A stretch of DNA of 64,000 bases from Prevotellaceae bacterium UBA1746 (GTDB lineage: Bacteria; Bacteroidota; Bacteroidia; Bacteroidales; Bacteroidaceae), in assembly GCA_002314875.1 (NCBI GenBank), contig DCHS01000010.1, forward strand, positions 7,842 through 71,841, written 5' to 3'. This document shows, piece after piece, positions 25,087 through 35,070 of this stretch (positions are counted from its first letter, which is position 1; every line of letters starts with the position of its first letter). Position numbers and translations under genes: made by a program. The notes under the pieces are model-generated. The model ran no database searches. It saw nothing but the letters and a program-made list of their open reading frames with translations, and was not told the origin of the DNA.

Positions 25087-26178
25087 TTACTTCTTGGTGA
25101 TCTTATACCAAACCCATGAGATATAGGCAAGAACGAAAGGAATAGCAAGACTGACGATGCTCATCGTCTGAAGCGTGAATTCTGAACTTGAACTGTTATA
25201 AATCGTCAGAGACGAAGCAGGGTCCAAATTTGAAGGATAATATGGAGTATTGTTGTAACCAGCAAGCCAAAAGAGAGCAAGAACAACAAAAACAGTTCCG
25301 AGGCCAGAAGCCCAGATTCCCCAGCGAACTTTCTTCATCAGAGTCATTGCCACAGCGTAAAGAACGAAAACAGTTCCGATAAGGAAGAAGGCAAGAATCA
25401 CAATGCTTCCGAACAAATTGTGAGCAAACTTATTATCGACCATCGCAAATTCATGTTCTCCAATTGTTTCGAGACCGCTGCTCAACAGCAAAACACTAAC
25501 AACAGCAAGGAAGAGAAGGACAAATATCGGTGCATTAATCCACAATTGCCTGCGGTTCCAAGCCTGCACTTCTTCATCATCCACCTGATTTATAAACCAA
25601 AGGTTTGCCTGAACACGAGTTAAGAACAAAACCATAACACCGAAGGCAACAACACGCCAGTCAGCGAGTGCTTCAAGGCCGTGCCAAGGTCCCCACTGAG
25701 AGATGACAGGAGCCGAAACATCCATCAAATTGGTTTTCACAACGGTAAAATCACTTCCAAAGAAGAAAGTGCTGACAGCGCCACCGAGGAGGACAGGAGC
25801 AAGGATACCATTGATAAAAAGGAATACATCGTAGGTCTTACGTCCTAAAAGATTGCCGTCGGCATTGCGATACTTGTAGCTAACAGCCTGGAGAATGAAT
25901 CCAAAAAGAATGAGCATCCAAAGCCAGTAGGCACCACCGAAACTGGTTGAATAGAACAAGGGGAAAGATGCAAAGAATGCACCTCCAAAGGTAACGAGAA
26001 CGGTAAAAGTGAGTTCCCAACGATGAGCAATAGTATAGACCATCTTTTCACGGTGTTCGTCCGTCATCTTTTGCAAAATCATAGACTGTCCGCCTTGAAC
26101 GAAAAGAAGGAAAACCAGAAGGGCTCCCAAAACACTGATGAGAAGCCACCAATATTCTTGTAATAATGTGTATGACAT
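25087..26178 (-). CDS. cydB: Cytochrome bd oxidase subunit II CydB
   Basis: 363 residues with about nine membrane helices, matching CydB length and pattern: YWWLLISVLGALLVFLLFVQGGQ, then AHRWELTFTVLVTFGGAFFA, and a C-terminal helix PFVLAYISWVWYKI. With CydA it forms the quinol oxidase that reduces oxygen to water at very low oxygen levels. It starts 53 nt after cydA, same transcript. Confidence 0.96.
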   Translation of the reverse strand: MSYTLLQEYWWLLISVLGALLVFLLFVQGGQSMILQKMTDEHREKMVYTIAHRWELTFTVLVTFGGAFFASFPLFYSTSFGGAYWLWMLILFGFILQAVSYKYRNADGNLLGRKTYDVFLFINGILAPVLLGGAVSTFFFGSDFTVVKTNLMDVSAPVISQWGPWHGLEALADWRVVAFGVMVLFLTRVQANLWFINQVDDEEVQAWNRRQLWINAPIFVLLFLAVVSVLLLSSGLETIGEHEFAMVDNKFAHNLFGSIVILAFFLIGTVFVLYAVAMTLMKKVRWGIWASGLGTVFVVLALFWLAGYNNTPYYPSNLDPASSLTIYNSSSSEFTLQTMSIVSLAIPFVLAYISWVWYKITKK

Positions 26179-26231
26179 AAGGTGATTAGTTTTCTAAATG
26201 ATTCAACATAAAGTCATGATCTGATTTTCAG

Positions 26232-27794
26232 TTATTCCTCGTTCGGGCCCTTCTGGATCTGCTTCAGCATAATGCGAATTTCAGCGCATAGGAGAACGGT
26301 AAACAGAATAGCGAAAATACAGAAGGTGATAATCACCTGAGAAACAGAAAGACTGGAAATTGCAGCCTTTGCCGGCATAATATCCTGAATCGTCCATGGC
26401 TGACGACCAAGTTCGGCAACAATCCAACCACATTCAGAACAAATCCATACCAAGGGAATGGAAAGCAGAGCGAGGGCGGGGAAAACCATGATCTTTTTCC
26501 AACTATAAGACAGCCACTCCTTTTTCTTATATACAAGGAAGAGGGTTGCTGCAAGGAAAAGTAAGAGCCAGCCACCGAGTGTTACCATAATATGGAAGGG
26601 ATAGAATACCATCGGCACATTGGGAATCGCTTCTTTTACATCCTCAAAATAACCATAGCCGAAATAGGAATAGTCTTGTTTGAGGTCGGATTCAGCCTGT
26701 GCCATAGCAGGAACATTTCCTTCCTTTTTTGCTTCGTTGTATCGGGCAAGTGCAGCCTGTGCAGCTTTACCACGTTCAATTCGCTCAGCATAAGGAATAG
26801 TATTGACTACCTCACCATCGACCAAGTCCTTACCCTCGATAATGTCTTTTATACCAGGGATAAATGCCTTATAGTCATGGCGGCCTAAAACAGAGAGACC
26901 GTAGGGAATACTGATTTCAAAGAAAGTTTCATCTTCATCATTATCATATTCCTTAGCAGGATTAAGGATACCAAAGCCTATCAACTTCGTTCCTTCCTGA
27001 CCCTCATAAAGACCTTCCATGGCAGCGAGCTTCATAGGCTGAACCTTGGTAACTTCAACAGCAGTACCATCGCCGGTGAGCATAGTCATAAGAATACCAA
27101 TAAGTCCCACTGCTCCACCTACTTTAATGGATTTAAGTGAAAATTCAGTTTCACGCTTTTTCAAAAGATACCAAGAGCTGACACCCACAACAAAGACACC
27201 AGCCAAGCACCAGCCTGACAGTACGGCATGCAAGAACTTGTTGACAGCAACAGGTGACAATGCAACCTCAAAGAAGCTGACCATCACATTACGCATCTGA
27301 TCGGCAGAGAATTCCATACCAACAGGATATTGCATCCATGAATTCGCAACGAGTATCCACCACGCTGAGAGAGAAGCACCAAAGGCGGTCAACCAAGTTG
27401 CAGCAAGATGTTGGCAGGGGGAGAATTTCTTCCATCCGAAGAACATTACTGCGAAGAAAGTTGACTCCATAAAGAAGGCAAAAATACCTTCAATCGCTAA
27501 AGGAGCGCCGAAGATATCACCTACGAACCAAGAATAATTGGACCAGTTGGTACCAAATTCAAATTCGAGGATAATACCGGTAGCAACACCAATTGCGAAG
27601 TTCACTCCAAAGAGCGTCATCCAAAATTTACACACACGAAGCCATTCCTCACTCTTCGTACGATAGTAGATTGTTTCCAATACGGCAACAATAACACCGA
27701 GACCTAGGGTAAGCGGAACGAACAACCAGTGGTAACAGGCTGTCAAAGCAAACTGTGCTCTCGACCACGCCACAACATTAATCAGATCTTCCAT
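26232..27794 (-). CDS. cydA: Cytochrome bd oxidase subunit I CydA
   Basis: 520 residues. Haem ligands are visible: His22 (CYHWLF), His189 (NKFLHAVLSGW) and Met403 (PFHIMVTLG). Glutamates of the proton channel are at 102 and 110 (IEGIFAFFMEST), and GRQPW is near residue 460. The quinol loop (about 250-385) is present. The position of the usual arginine two before the Met ligand (FRIM in E. coli) is His401 here. It is co-transcribed with cydB and preceded by the small DUF4492 gene. Confidence 0.96.
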   Translation of the reverse strand: MEDLINVVAWSRAQFALTACYHWLFVPLTLGLGVIVAVLETIYYRTKSEEWLRVCKFWMTLFGVNFAIGVATGIILEFEFGTNWSNYSWFVGDIFGAPLAIEGIFAFFMESTFFAVMFFGWKKFSPCQHLAATWLTAFGASLSAWWILVANSWMQYPVGMEFSADQMRNVMVSFFEVALSPVAVNKFLHAVLSGWCLAGVFVVGVSSWYLLKKRETEFSLKSIKVGGAVGLIGILMTMLTGDGTAVEVTKVQPMKLAAMEGLYEGQEGTKLIGFGILNPAKEYDNDEDETFFEISIPYGLSVLGRHDYKAFIPGIKDIIEGKDLVDGEVVNTIPYAERIERGKAAQAALARYNEAKKEGNVPAMAQAESDLKQDYSYFGYGYFEDVKEAIPNVPMVFYPFHIMVTLGGWLLLFLAATLFLVYKKKEWLSYSWKKIMVFPALALLSIPLVWICSECGWIVAELGRQPWTIQDIMPAKAAISSLSVSQVIITFCIFAILFTVLLCAEIRIMLKQIQKGPNEE

Positions 27795-27872
27795 AAATAG
27801 ATATTTAGGTTAATAATCATTCTTTATAACAAACACAGGAACCATTACAACATAGTCTCTGTTTTATGTAGT

Positions 27873-28103
27873 TCATCGCTGAACATTTCTGGGAGCGATA
27901 AGTTGCTCACGGACTGTATTCGCTTTCTCTTCGTCCGTTCCCTTCAAGGTAGGTTGAAAGAAAAAGAGACGAAGAATAGCAAAAATAATGAACAACTTAA
28001 TCAAGATTATTATCCATAGCGTCTTTCCAACCGTCATACTACGAAAGCCATCATAGTAGAACAGCCAGATGCGATAAAAGATATTTCTTTTTTCGTTGCT
28101 CAT
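27873..28103 (-). CDS. DUF4492 small membrane protein, likely cytochrome bd accessory
   Basis: 76 residues with one membrane helix (TLWIIILIKLFIIFAILRLFFF, about 28-49) after an aromatic N-terminus (NIFYRIWLFYYDGF) and before a charged tail. I recognise it as DUF4492, known to sit next to cydAB in Bacteroidetes. By position it may play the part of the small CydX-type subunit, but it is longer and not similar in sequence, so this is inference. It lies 78 nt upstream of cydA. A TATATTTG box at 28110-28117 (minus) would make its transcript almost leaderless. Confidence 0.85.
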   Translation of the reverse strand: MSNEKRNIFYRIWLFYYDGFRSMTVGKTLWIIILIKLFIIFAILRLFFFQPTLKGTDEEKANTVREQLIAPRNVQR

Positions 28104-28158
28104 TATTTACAAATATATGGGGTTAGCCAATTCGATAACCCAAAAAGCCAGAACAGAT

Positions 28159-29328
28159 TTATTGAAGAATAGCATCAGCGAGAGCTTCGAGAGCAGGAAT
28201 ATCACTTTCCTTCATACGGCCCTTCAAAGTTACAACTTCACCCTTAAGAGTGACATTCTTCATTTCGCCAAGCATTTCCTTCATTACTCGACCTGCAGAA
28301 GGAGCCCATGAGCCATTCTCGATAAGTGCAACTTCACGGTTTTGCCAAGCCTTAATCTGCAAGTGATGAATAAAATCGTACATCGGTGGGAAAAGGCCAG
28401 CGTCATAACTGGAAGCAGCGAGAACGATTTTGCCATATTTGAAAGCATCTTCAATGGCCTCAGCCTGATCTTCCCGGCAGAGATCAGCAACAGAAACCTT
28501 CTTACAGCCCTTTGCCTTAAGAATTTCAGCAAGCTTTTCAGCAGCAACCTTGGTACAGCCATGAATGGAAGCATAAGCAACGAAAACACCTTCAGCCTCA
28601 ACGCCATAGGATGACCAGATGCTATAAAGGCGAAGAGCTTCAGCCAACATTTCATCCTTCAAAATAGGACCATGAAGCGGAAGAATCTGCTGGATTTCAA
28701 GAGCAGCAGCCTTCTTAATTACTGCTGATACAGGAGCGCCGTACTTTCCACAGATATTAAAGTAATAGCGACGTGCCTCGCAAGCCCAATCATCCAGATC
28801 AGCCTCGATAACACCGAATTTTCCAAAGCCATCAGCAGAGAAAAGGACCTTGTCGGTTGAATCATAAGTCATCATCACCTCAGGCCAGTGAACCATAGGA
28901 GCCATCACAAAAGTCAACTGATGCTTTCCTAGAGAAAGTGTATCGCCTTCCTTAACTGTAAGTACGTTTTCAACAACTGAAGGATTTTCGAAATACAAAG
29001 GCAGCATTTGTGCAGCCTTAGCAGTACAAACAACATGAATGCCGGGATACATCGCTACAACATCTGCAATGCCACTCGCATGGTCAGGTTCAAGATGATG
29101 AACCACAAGATAATCAGGTTGACGACCGGCAAGAGCAGCAGCCAGATCCGTCTTCCACGTTTCCAAAGTACGACTATCCGAAGTATCCATGATCGCTATC
29201 TTCTCATCCATTATAAGGTATGAGTTGTAGCACATGCCATCAGGAGTTACATACTGAGATTCAAAGAGGCGGATGTCAGCGTCATCCTGACCAATATAGA
29301 AAATGTCTGGAGTGATAGAATTATTCAT
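28159..29328 (-). CDS. fprA: FprA-type flavodiiron protein
   Basis: 389 residues from MNNSITPDIF. The frame runs 32 codons further upstream, but that stretch spans the promoter. The N-terminal metallo-beta-lactamase domain has the diiron site HHLEPDH (His78, Glu80, Asp82, His83), VHWPEVMM and LHGP. The C-terminal flavodoxin domain starts near residue 250 (VFVAYASIHGCT). Such proteins reduce oxygen or nitric oxide in the cytoplasm of anaerobes. It stands directly upstream of DUF4492-cydAB on the same strand, an oxygen-defence block. Confidence 0.93.
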   Translation of the reverse strand: MNNSITPDIFYIGQDDADIRLFESQYVTPDGMCYNSYLIMDEKIAIMDTSDSRTLETWKTDLAAALAGRQPDYLVVHHLEPDHASGIADVVAMYPGIHVVCTAKAAQMLPLYFENPSVVENVLTVKEGDTLSLGKHQLTFVMAPMVHWPEVMMTYDSTDKVLFSADGFGKFGVIEADLDDWACEARRYYFNICGKYGAPVSAVIKKAAALEIQQILPLHGPILKDEMLAEALRLYSIWSSYGVEAEGVFVAYASIHGCTKVAAEKLAEILKAKGCKKVSVADLCREDQAEAIEDAFKYGKIVLAASSYDAGLFPPMYDFIHHLQIKAWQNREVALIENGSWAPSAGRVMKEMLGEMKNVTLKGEVVTLKGRMKESDIPALEALADAILQ

Positions 29329-29359
29329 TGCTTTTGATAATTTTTGAAAGTTTCGGGTG

Positions 29360-29367
29360 CAAATATA
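29360..29367 (-). promoter_or_regulatory. -7 box for fprA
   Basis: The minus strand reads TATATTTGC, a perfect TAnnTTTG, about 32 nt upstream of the chosen start, with a TTTC 20 nt further upstream. This supports the ATG at 29328. Confidence 0.65.
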
Positions 29368-29515
29368 GTTAATTCTTGCCAAACAGCGAAACATCATGGC
29401 TGATTTTTCCCGACAAAACCGCAAATCCTCATACTCTAATTTTCAAAATTAAAAAGAGCAAATGTTTTTCTCTGTTTTTTTAGCAGAAATCTTCGATTAT
29501 TGCGAAAAAATTGCT

Positions 29516-29523
29516 TAAATTCG
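29516..29523 (+). promoter_or_regulatory. Probable -7 box for valS
   Basis: TAAATTCG (one change from TAnnTTTG), 40 nt upstream of the valS start, with TTCG 20 nt further upstream. The match is imperfect. Confidence 0.4.
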
Positions 29524-29563
29524 CGCCCAAAATTTAACAATAACCAATAACACACAAAAAGAA

Positions 29564-32263
29564 ATGGAATTAGCAACCAAATACGCCCCCGAAGAAGTTG
29601 AGGGCAAATGGTACCAGTATTGGAATGACCAAAAGTTATTTTCCAGCAAACCCGACGGCCGTGAAGCCTATACAATCGTTATTCCTCCCCCAAATGTAAC
29701 CGGTGTGCTCCACATGGGTCACATGCTGAACAATACCATTCAGGATATCCTCATTCGTCGTGCCCGTATGATGGGCAAGAACGCCTGCTGGGTTCCCGGA
29801 ACTGACCACGCATCTATCGCTACAGAAGCAAAGGTAGTTAATAAGCTTGCAAAGGAAGGTATCCGCAAGCGTGATCTTACCCGTGAACAATTCCTTGAGC
29901 ACGCTTGGGCATGGACCCACGAACATGGTGGTATCATTTTGAAGCAGCTCCGCCGTCTTGGTGCCAGCTGCGATTGGGATCGTACTGCTTTTACCATGGA
30001 CGGACTTCGTTCTGAAAGCGTATTAAAGGTTTTCGTTGACCTCTACGAAAAGGGCCTCATCTATCGTGGTCTCCGTATGGTAAACTGGGATCCCAAGGCT
30101 CAGACCGTTCTTTCTACCGAGGAAGTTGTTTACAAGGATGAGAAGTCCAAGCTCTTCCACCTCAAATATTATGTAGCAGACGCTGATACCAATCCCGTTG
30201 TCCTCAGTGGTGAAGAAGGAGAGGTCGTTCATCAGGACGAAAAGGGTTACTACGCAGTTGTTGCCACCACCCGTCCTGAAACCATCATGGGTGATACCGC
30301 AATGTGTATCAATCCCAAGGACGTCAAGAACACCTGGCTTAAGGGGCACAAAGTTATCGTTCCTCTTGTAGGTCGCGTTATCCCCGTTATCGAAGACCGT
30401 TATGTTGATATCGAATTCGGTACTGGCTGTTTGAAGGTTACTCCTGCTCATGATGTAAACGACTATGCACTTGGAAAGACCCATAACCTCGAAACCATCG
30501 ACATTTTCAATCCTGACGGTACGCTTTCAGAGGCAGCTGGTCTTTATGTTGGCCAAGACCGTATGGACGTTCGCGTTCAGATTTCCAAGGATCTCGAAGC
30601 TGCAGGTCTCATGGACCACATTGAAAATTACGAAAACAAGGTCGGATATAGCGAGCGTAACCCTGACACCGCCGTTGAGCCCCGTCTCTGCAAGCAGTGG
30701 TTCCTCTCTATGAAGCACTTTGCAGACATCGCTCTTCCTCCTGTTCTCGAAGGCAAGATTAAGTTCCATCCCCAGAAGTATGTTACAACCTATCGCAACT
30801 GGTTGGAAAACATTCAGGATTGGTGTATCAGCCGTCAGCTCTGGTGGGGACATCGCATTCCTGCATATTTCCTCCCCACAGAAAATGAGGATGATGAAAA
30901 GTACGTTGTTGCACTGACCGCAGAAGAAGCTCTCGAAAAGGCACATCAGATTCCTGGTTTCGAAAATATCACCATCGATCAGCTTCGCCATGACGAAGAT
31001 GCCCTCGACACCTGGTTCTCCAGCTGGCTCTGGCCTGTAAGCCTCTTCGACGGCATCAATAACCCCGGCAACGAAGAAATCAAGTATTACTACCCCACTG
31101 CTGACCTCGTAACGGGTCCGGACATCATATTCTTCTGGGTAGCTCGTATGATTATGGCTGGTGAAGAATACATGGGCGATGTTCCCTTCCGTAATGTATA
31201 TTTCACCGGTATCGTTCGTGATGAAATCGGCCGCAAGATGTCCAAGCAACTTGGTAACAGTCCTGACCCGATTGAACTCATCGAGCAGTATGGTGCAGAC
31301 GGTGTACGTATGGGTATGATGCTCTGTGCTCCTGCCGGCAATGATATTCTCTTCGACAAGAGCCTTTGCGAAAACGGCCGCAACTTCTGTAACAAAATTT
31401 GGAATGCATTCCGTCTCGTTAAGCAGTGGCCTGTTTCTGACGAAGAACAGACCAAGAGCAATCTCAAGGCAACCCAGTGGATGAATGCCAAGATCAAGGA
31501 AACTGCTGCAGAAGTTGAAGACCTCTTCAGCAAGTATCGTCTCTCTGAAGCTTTGATGGCAATCTTCAAGCTCTTCACTGACGAATTCAGCGGCTGGTAT
31601 CTTGAATTCATCAAGCCCGCTTATCAGCAGCCCATCGACCGTACGACTTTGAACGGTGCCCTCGATATCTTTGAGAATCTTCTCAAGCTCATCCATCCCT
31701 TCATGCCCTTCATCACCGAAGAACTTTGGCAGCAGATCAGCGAGCGTAAGGAAGGCGAAAGCATTATGCTCGACACGCTCCAACTCGAACCCATGACCGA
31801 AACTGACGAACATGTTCTTGCTCGTTTCGAACAGGCTAAGGGCCTTATCTCCGGTGTTCGTGGTGCTCGCCAGCAGAAGAACATTCCGCCTAAGACTGAA
31901 ATGGTTCTCGAGGTTGTTGGTGACGATCATATCACCAAGTGCCAGGCTCTCGGCCCCATCATCCGCAAGATGGCTTATCTTGAAGATGTAAAGTATGTTG
32001 ACCAGATTGGCAGTGCTTCTGTAAGTTTCCTTGTTGGAACTCAGGAATATGGTGTTCCCATGGAAGGTCATATCGACCTTGAAGCAGAGCGCAAGGCTGC
32101 AGAAGCAGAAATCAAGCGTCTCGAAGGTTTCCTCATCGGTATCCGCAAAAAGCTTTCTAATGAGAAGTTTGTCAATGGTGCTCCCGCTGCCGTTGTTGAA
32201 CTTGAAAGAAAGAAGGAAGCTGATACCCTCTCCAAGATCGCTTCACTCCAAAAGCAACTTTAA
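29564..32263 (+). CDS. valS: Valine--tRNA ligase
   Basis: 899 residues of class I aminoacyl-tRNA synthetase. The HIGH motif is HMGH in VLHMGHMLN (near residue 50) and the KMSKS motif is KMSKQ in GRKMSKQLGNSPDP. An editing domain (TTRPETIMGD) lies between, and the C-terminal coiled-coil with alternating basic and acidic residues ends the protein, as in ValRS. Strong codon bias fits high expression. Confidence 0.98.
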   Translation: MELATKYAPEEVEGKWYQYWNDQKLFSSKPDGREAYTIVIPPPNVTGVLHMGHMLNNTIQDILIRRARMMGKNACWVPGTDHASIATEAKVVNKLAKEGIRKRDLTREQFLEHAWAWTHEHGGIILKQLRRLGASCDWDRTAFTMDGLRSESVLKVFVDLYEKGLIYRGLRMVNWDPKAQTVLSTEEVVYKDEKSKLFHLKYYVADADTNPVVLSGEEGEVVHQDEKGYYAVVATTRPETIMGDTAMCINPKDVKNTWLKGHKVIVPLVGRVIPVIEDRYVDIEFGTGCLKVTPAHDVNDYALGKTHNLETIDIFNPDGTLSEAAGLYVGQDRMDVRVQISKDLEAAGLMDHIENYENKVGYSERNPDTAVEPRLCKQWFLSMKHFADIALPPVLEGKIKFHPQKYVTTYRNWLENIQDWCISRQLWWGHRIPAYFLPTENEDDEKYVVALTAEEALEKAHQIPGFENITIDQLRHDEDALDTWFSSWLWPVSLFDGINNPGNEEIKYYYPTADLVTGPDIIFFWVARMIMAGEEYMGDVPFRNVYFTGIVRDEIGRKMSKQLGNSPDPIELIEQYGADGVRMGMMLCAPAGNDILFDKSLCENGRNFCNKIWNAFRLVKQWPVSDEEQTKSNLKATQWMNAKIKETAAEVEDLFSKYRLSEALMAIFKLFTDEFSGWYLEFIKPAYQQPIDRTTLNGALDIFENLLKLIHPFMPFITEELWQQISERKEGESIMLDTLQLEPMTETDEHVLARFEQAKGLISGVRGARQQKNIPPKTEMVLEVVGDDHITKCQALGPIIRKMAYLEDVKYVDQIGSASVSFLVGTQEYGVPMEGHIDLEAERKAAEAEIKRLEGFLIGIRKKLSNEKFVNGAPAAVVELERKKEADTLSKIASLQKQL

Positions 32264-32278
32264 TAACGAGTGATAGAG

Positions 32279-32303
32279 CGCCGGGCAAACACCCGGCGTT
32301 CTC
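32279..32303 (+). terminator. Hairpin after valS
   Basis: CGCCGGG pairs with CCCGGCG around a 6-nt loop (32279-32298), followed by TTCTC rather than a clean T run. A moderate terminator 16 nt past the valS stop. Confidence 0.6.
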
Positions 32304-32348
32304 ATCGCTTGGTTAGCAGAAGAGGATCATTCCATAAACAAACCCATT

Positions 32349-33281
32349 GTGCTTAGCATCTTAATCCCGACATACAATTATAACTGTTCCCACCTTGTCT
32401 GCGAGCTTCAGAAGCAGTGCGAGGAGGTTCAGGCGATGTTGGGAAAAGATTTCAACTACGAGATTATCTTGGCAGATGATGCGAGCGTGGATATGGATTG
32501 CGTTCAAGCAAATGCTGTCGTAGAATGTCTGCCGAATTGTCGTTATGAAGAACAGGCAGAAAACATCGGCCGCGCCCGCATTCGTAACTGGCTGATATCT
32601 CTAGCCAAATACGATTGGTTGCTATTCATGGATTGCGATGCTGAAGTCATCAGTGACGATTATATTCTCAACTATTGGAAAGCAACAGAAAAATCGTTGG
32701 GAGACATCATCGTTGGAGGGATTACAACCCCGAAAGAGGCACTCGTAGGATGTGAACTGCGACATCGTTATGAACTGGCGGCAGAAAACATCCGCACGCT
32801 GAAAGCACGTCAGGCAGAACCTGCAGCGTTTTTCTCAACGTTCAATTTCCTCATGCACAAACGAGTGCTGGAGAAAGTTCTCTTTGACGAGCGATGCTTG
32901 AAATACGGCTACGAAGATGCGCTCTTCGGAATAGAAGCTGAGCAGTGCGGATTTAAGATAATCCATATCGACAATCCACTCATGCACATGGGCATCAACG
33001 ATAATGCGTCCTTCCTGGCTAACAGCGAAATGGCTCTCCGCTCACTTTTCCTTTTGGGAAGCCCAATGACGGACCGTGCTCGTGTAGCAAAAGCTGCATC
33101 AAAAATGCGTAGCCTCCATCTCCCTGGATTAAAGAAACCAAGTGCAGCAACACTCCTCTATATATTATATAGAATCTGTTCGCCATTAATCCGTCAGAAT
33201 CTTCTCTCCCACCATCCGAATCTCGCGCTCTTCTCTTTCTACAAATTAGGCTATTATCTCGGCTTGAAAAAATTATTATGA
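32349..33281 (+). CDS. Family 2 glycosyltransferase (GTG start)
   Basis: 310 residues of GT-A fold. It starts at GTG, reading MLSILIPTYNYN, the usual first strand of GT2 enzymes; no ATG lies before it in frame. The nucleotide-binding acid pair is in EIILADDASVD and the DXD-type motif in LLFMDCDAEV. A basic/hydrophobic C-terminus may touch the membrane. Its last four bases overlap the kdsA start (ATGA). Next to two Kdo genes it probably adds a sugar to LPS or another envelope glycan; the acceptor is unknown. Confidence 0.88.
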   Translation: MLSILIPTYNYNCSHLVCELQKQCEEVQAMLGKDFNYEIILADDASVDMDCVQANAVVECLPNCRYEEQAENIGRARIRNWLISLAKYDWLLFMDCDAEVISDDYILNYWKATEKSLGDIIVGGITTPKEALVGCELRHRYELAAENIRTLKARQAEPAAFFSTFNFLMHKRVLEKVLFDERCLKYGYEDALFGIEAEQCGFKIIHIDNPLMHMGINDNASFLANSEMALRSLFLLGSPMTDRARVAKAASKMRSLHLPGLKKPSAATLLYILYRICSPLIRQNLLSHHPNLALFSFYKLGYYLGLKKLL

Positions 33282-34057
33282 AACCGATATTCATTGCAGG
33301 TCCTTGCGTTATCGAGAGTTCTGAATTGCTCGATATCGTAGCTCAGGAAATTGTAAACATCCAGCAAGCTCTGGATGTCGAAATCGTGTTCAAGGCTTCT
33401 TTCGATAAGGCTAACCGCACGAGCCTCCGTTCGTTCCGTGGTCCTGGTCTTGATAAAGGCTTGCAAATGCTGGCAGATATCAAAAAACGCTATGGCCTTC
33501 GTATAACGACGGATGTTCATGAAAGTTTCCAAGCATCTGCTGCCGGTGAAGTTTGCGATATCCTGCAGATTCCCGCATTCCTTTGCCGCCAGACCGACCT
33601 CCTTGTTGCTGCTGCAAAAACTGGCAGAATAGTCAACATCAAAAAGGCCCAGTTTCTGAGCGGAAATGATATGCGTTTCCCTGTGGAGAAGGTTCGAGAA
33701 ACTCAGCGTTCTTTTTTAGGAAATGAGACTTCTCTCCCTGAAGTGTGGCTGACGGAACGAGGTACAACTTTCGGATATAACAATCTGGTGGTTGACTTCC
33801 GCAACATCCCCGTAATGAAACAATGGGCAGACCGTGTTATCATGGACTGCACGCATAGTGTTCAGCGACCAGGTGGTGGCGATGGTACGACCAACGGTGA
33901 CCGCCAATATGTGCCTGCAATGGCACAGGCTGCAAAAGCTTTCGGCGCTGATGGCTATTTCTTCGAGGTTCACCCGAATCCGGAAAAAGCACTTAGCGAC
34001 GGTCCTAATATGTTGTTCCTTAAGGATCTTCAAGATACCATCGAGAAGCTTTCATAA
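33278..34057 (+). CDS. kdsA: 3-deoxy-8-phosphooctulonate synthase KdsA
   Basis: 259 residues. It opens FIAGPCVIESSELL and has FKASFDKANRTS and the family block DCTHSVQRPGGGDG. It condenses arabinose-5-phosphate with PEP to make Kdo-8-phosphate for lipopolysaccharide. It overlaps the GT2 gene by 4 nt and is followed 49 nt later by kdsD, which makes its substrate. Confidence 0.97.
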   Translation: MKPIFIAGPCVIESSELLDIVAQEIVNIQQALDVEIVFKASFDKANRTSLRSFRGPGLDKGLQMLADIKKRYGLRITTDVHESFQASAAGEVCDILQIPAFLCRQTDLLVAAAKTGRIVNIKKAQFLSGNDMRFPVEKVRETQRSFLGNETSLPEVWLTERGTTFGYNNLVVDFRNIPVMKQWADRVIMDCTHSVQRPGGGDGTTNGDRQYVPAMAQAAKAFGADGYFFEVHPNPEKALSDGPNMLFLKDLQDTIEKLS

Positions 34058-34106
34058 ATAACAAAACACCAAATTCGCTACTGCGAATATCGGAACATAT
34101 ACTCTT

Positions 34107-35057
34107 ATGTCAAAATTCACAGAAACCGCCATACAATGTCTGAAAGACGAAGCTGCAGCCGTTGAAGCGCTCATTCCCCGCGTTGGAGAAGAGTTTGACA
34201 AGGCTGTACAACTCATTCTTGACTGTAAGGGAAAACTCATCGTAACTGGAGTTGGAAAAAGCGGGCAGATCGGTGCAAAAATCGCCGCAACTCTCTCCTC
34301 TACCGGTACACCGAGTTTCTTTATCAATCCCCTCGATGTCTTTCACGGTGATTTAGGCGTTATTGAAAAAAGAGATGTAGTCCTGGCCATCAGCAATAGC
34401 GGCCAAACTGATGAACTGCTTCGTTTCCTTCCTTATCTCATCGCAAATCATATTCCTGTGATTGCTATGACGGGAAATGACGAAAGCCTTTTGGCAAAGA
34501 ATTCCAATGTTCATTTGAATGCTGCCGTTGAACGAGAAGCCTGTCCGTTGAATCTTGCGCCGACATGTAGTACTACGGCAAGTCTGGCGCTTGGCGACGC
34601 CCTTGCATGTGCCTTAATGGTTGCTCGCGGTTTTGAAGCTCACGATTTTGCTCAGTTCCATCCCGGAGGTTCATTAGGTCGTCGTCTTCTGACCCGTGCA
34701 AAGGATGTTATGCTTTGCGAACATCTGCCATTGATTTCTCCTGAAACAACGATGGGAGAAGCGCTTGTCACCATGTCCAACGGCCGTCTCGGTCTTTTAA
34801 TCGCCATGAATGGCGAACATATTGAAGGTGTAGTTACCGACGGCGATGTTCGTCGCGCAATGGAACGTCATCGCGACGGATTCTTTAACAGCACAGTAGC
34901 GGAAAATATGACGCGTTCACCAAAAACCGTTCATCCTGACACCAAGATTGCCGATATCGAAGAACTGATGCATCTTTACAAGATTCATTGCGTTCTCGTA
35001 ACCGACGAAAGCAATCGTCTCATTGGTGTCGTTGACTCCTTCCGAACAAAGCTCTAA
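34107..35057 (+). CDS. kdsD: Arabinose-5-phosphate isomerase KdsD
   Basis: 316 residues: a SIS domain (residues about 30-170, with VTGVGKSGQIGAKIAATLSS and ISNSGQTDELL) followed by two CBS repeats from about 205. It interconverts ribulose-5-phosphate and arabinose-5-phosphate, feeding KdsA directly upstream. Typical length for the KdsD/KpsF family. Confidence 0.95.
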   Translation: MSKFTETAIQCLKDEAAAVEALIPRVGEEFDKAVQLILDCKGKLIVTGVGKSGQIGAKIAATLSSTGTPSFFINPLDVFHGDLGVIEKRDVVLAISNSGQTDELLRFLPYLIANHIPVIAMTGNDESLLAKNSNVHLNAAVEREACPLNLAPTCSTTASLALGDALACALMVARGFEAHDFAQFHPGGSLGRRLLTRAKDVMLCEHLPLISPETTMGEALVTMSNGRLGLLIAMNGEHIEGVVTDGDVRRAMERHRDGFFNSTVAENMTRSPKTVHPDTKIADIEELMHLYKIHCVLVTDESNRLIGVVDSFRTKL

Positions 35058-35070
35058 TTGAGATTTTCCA

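Noticed and set aside
30527..32071. A 514-codon open frame antisense to valS
   Set aside because: valS is unmistakable on the plus strand; the antisense frame has no recognisable motif.
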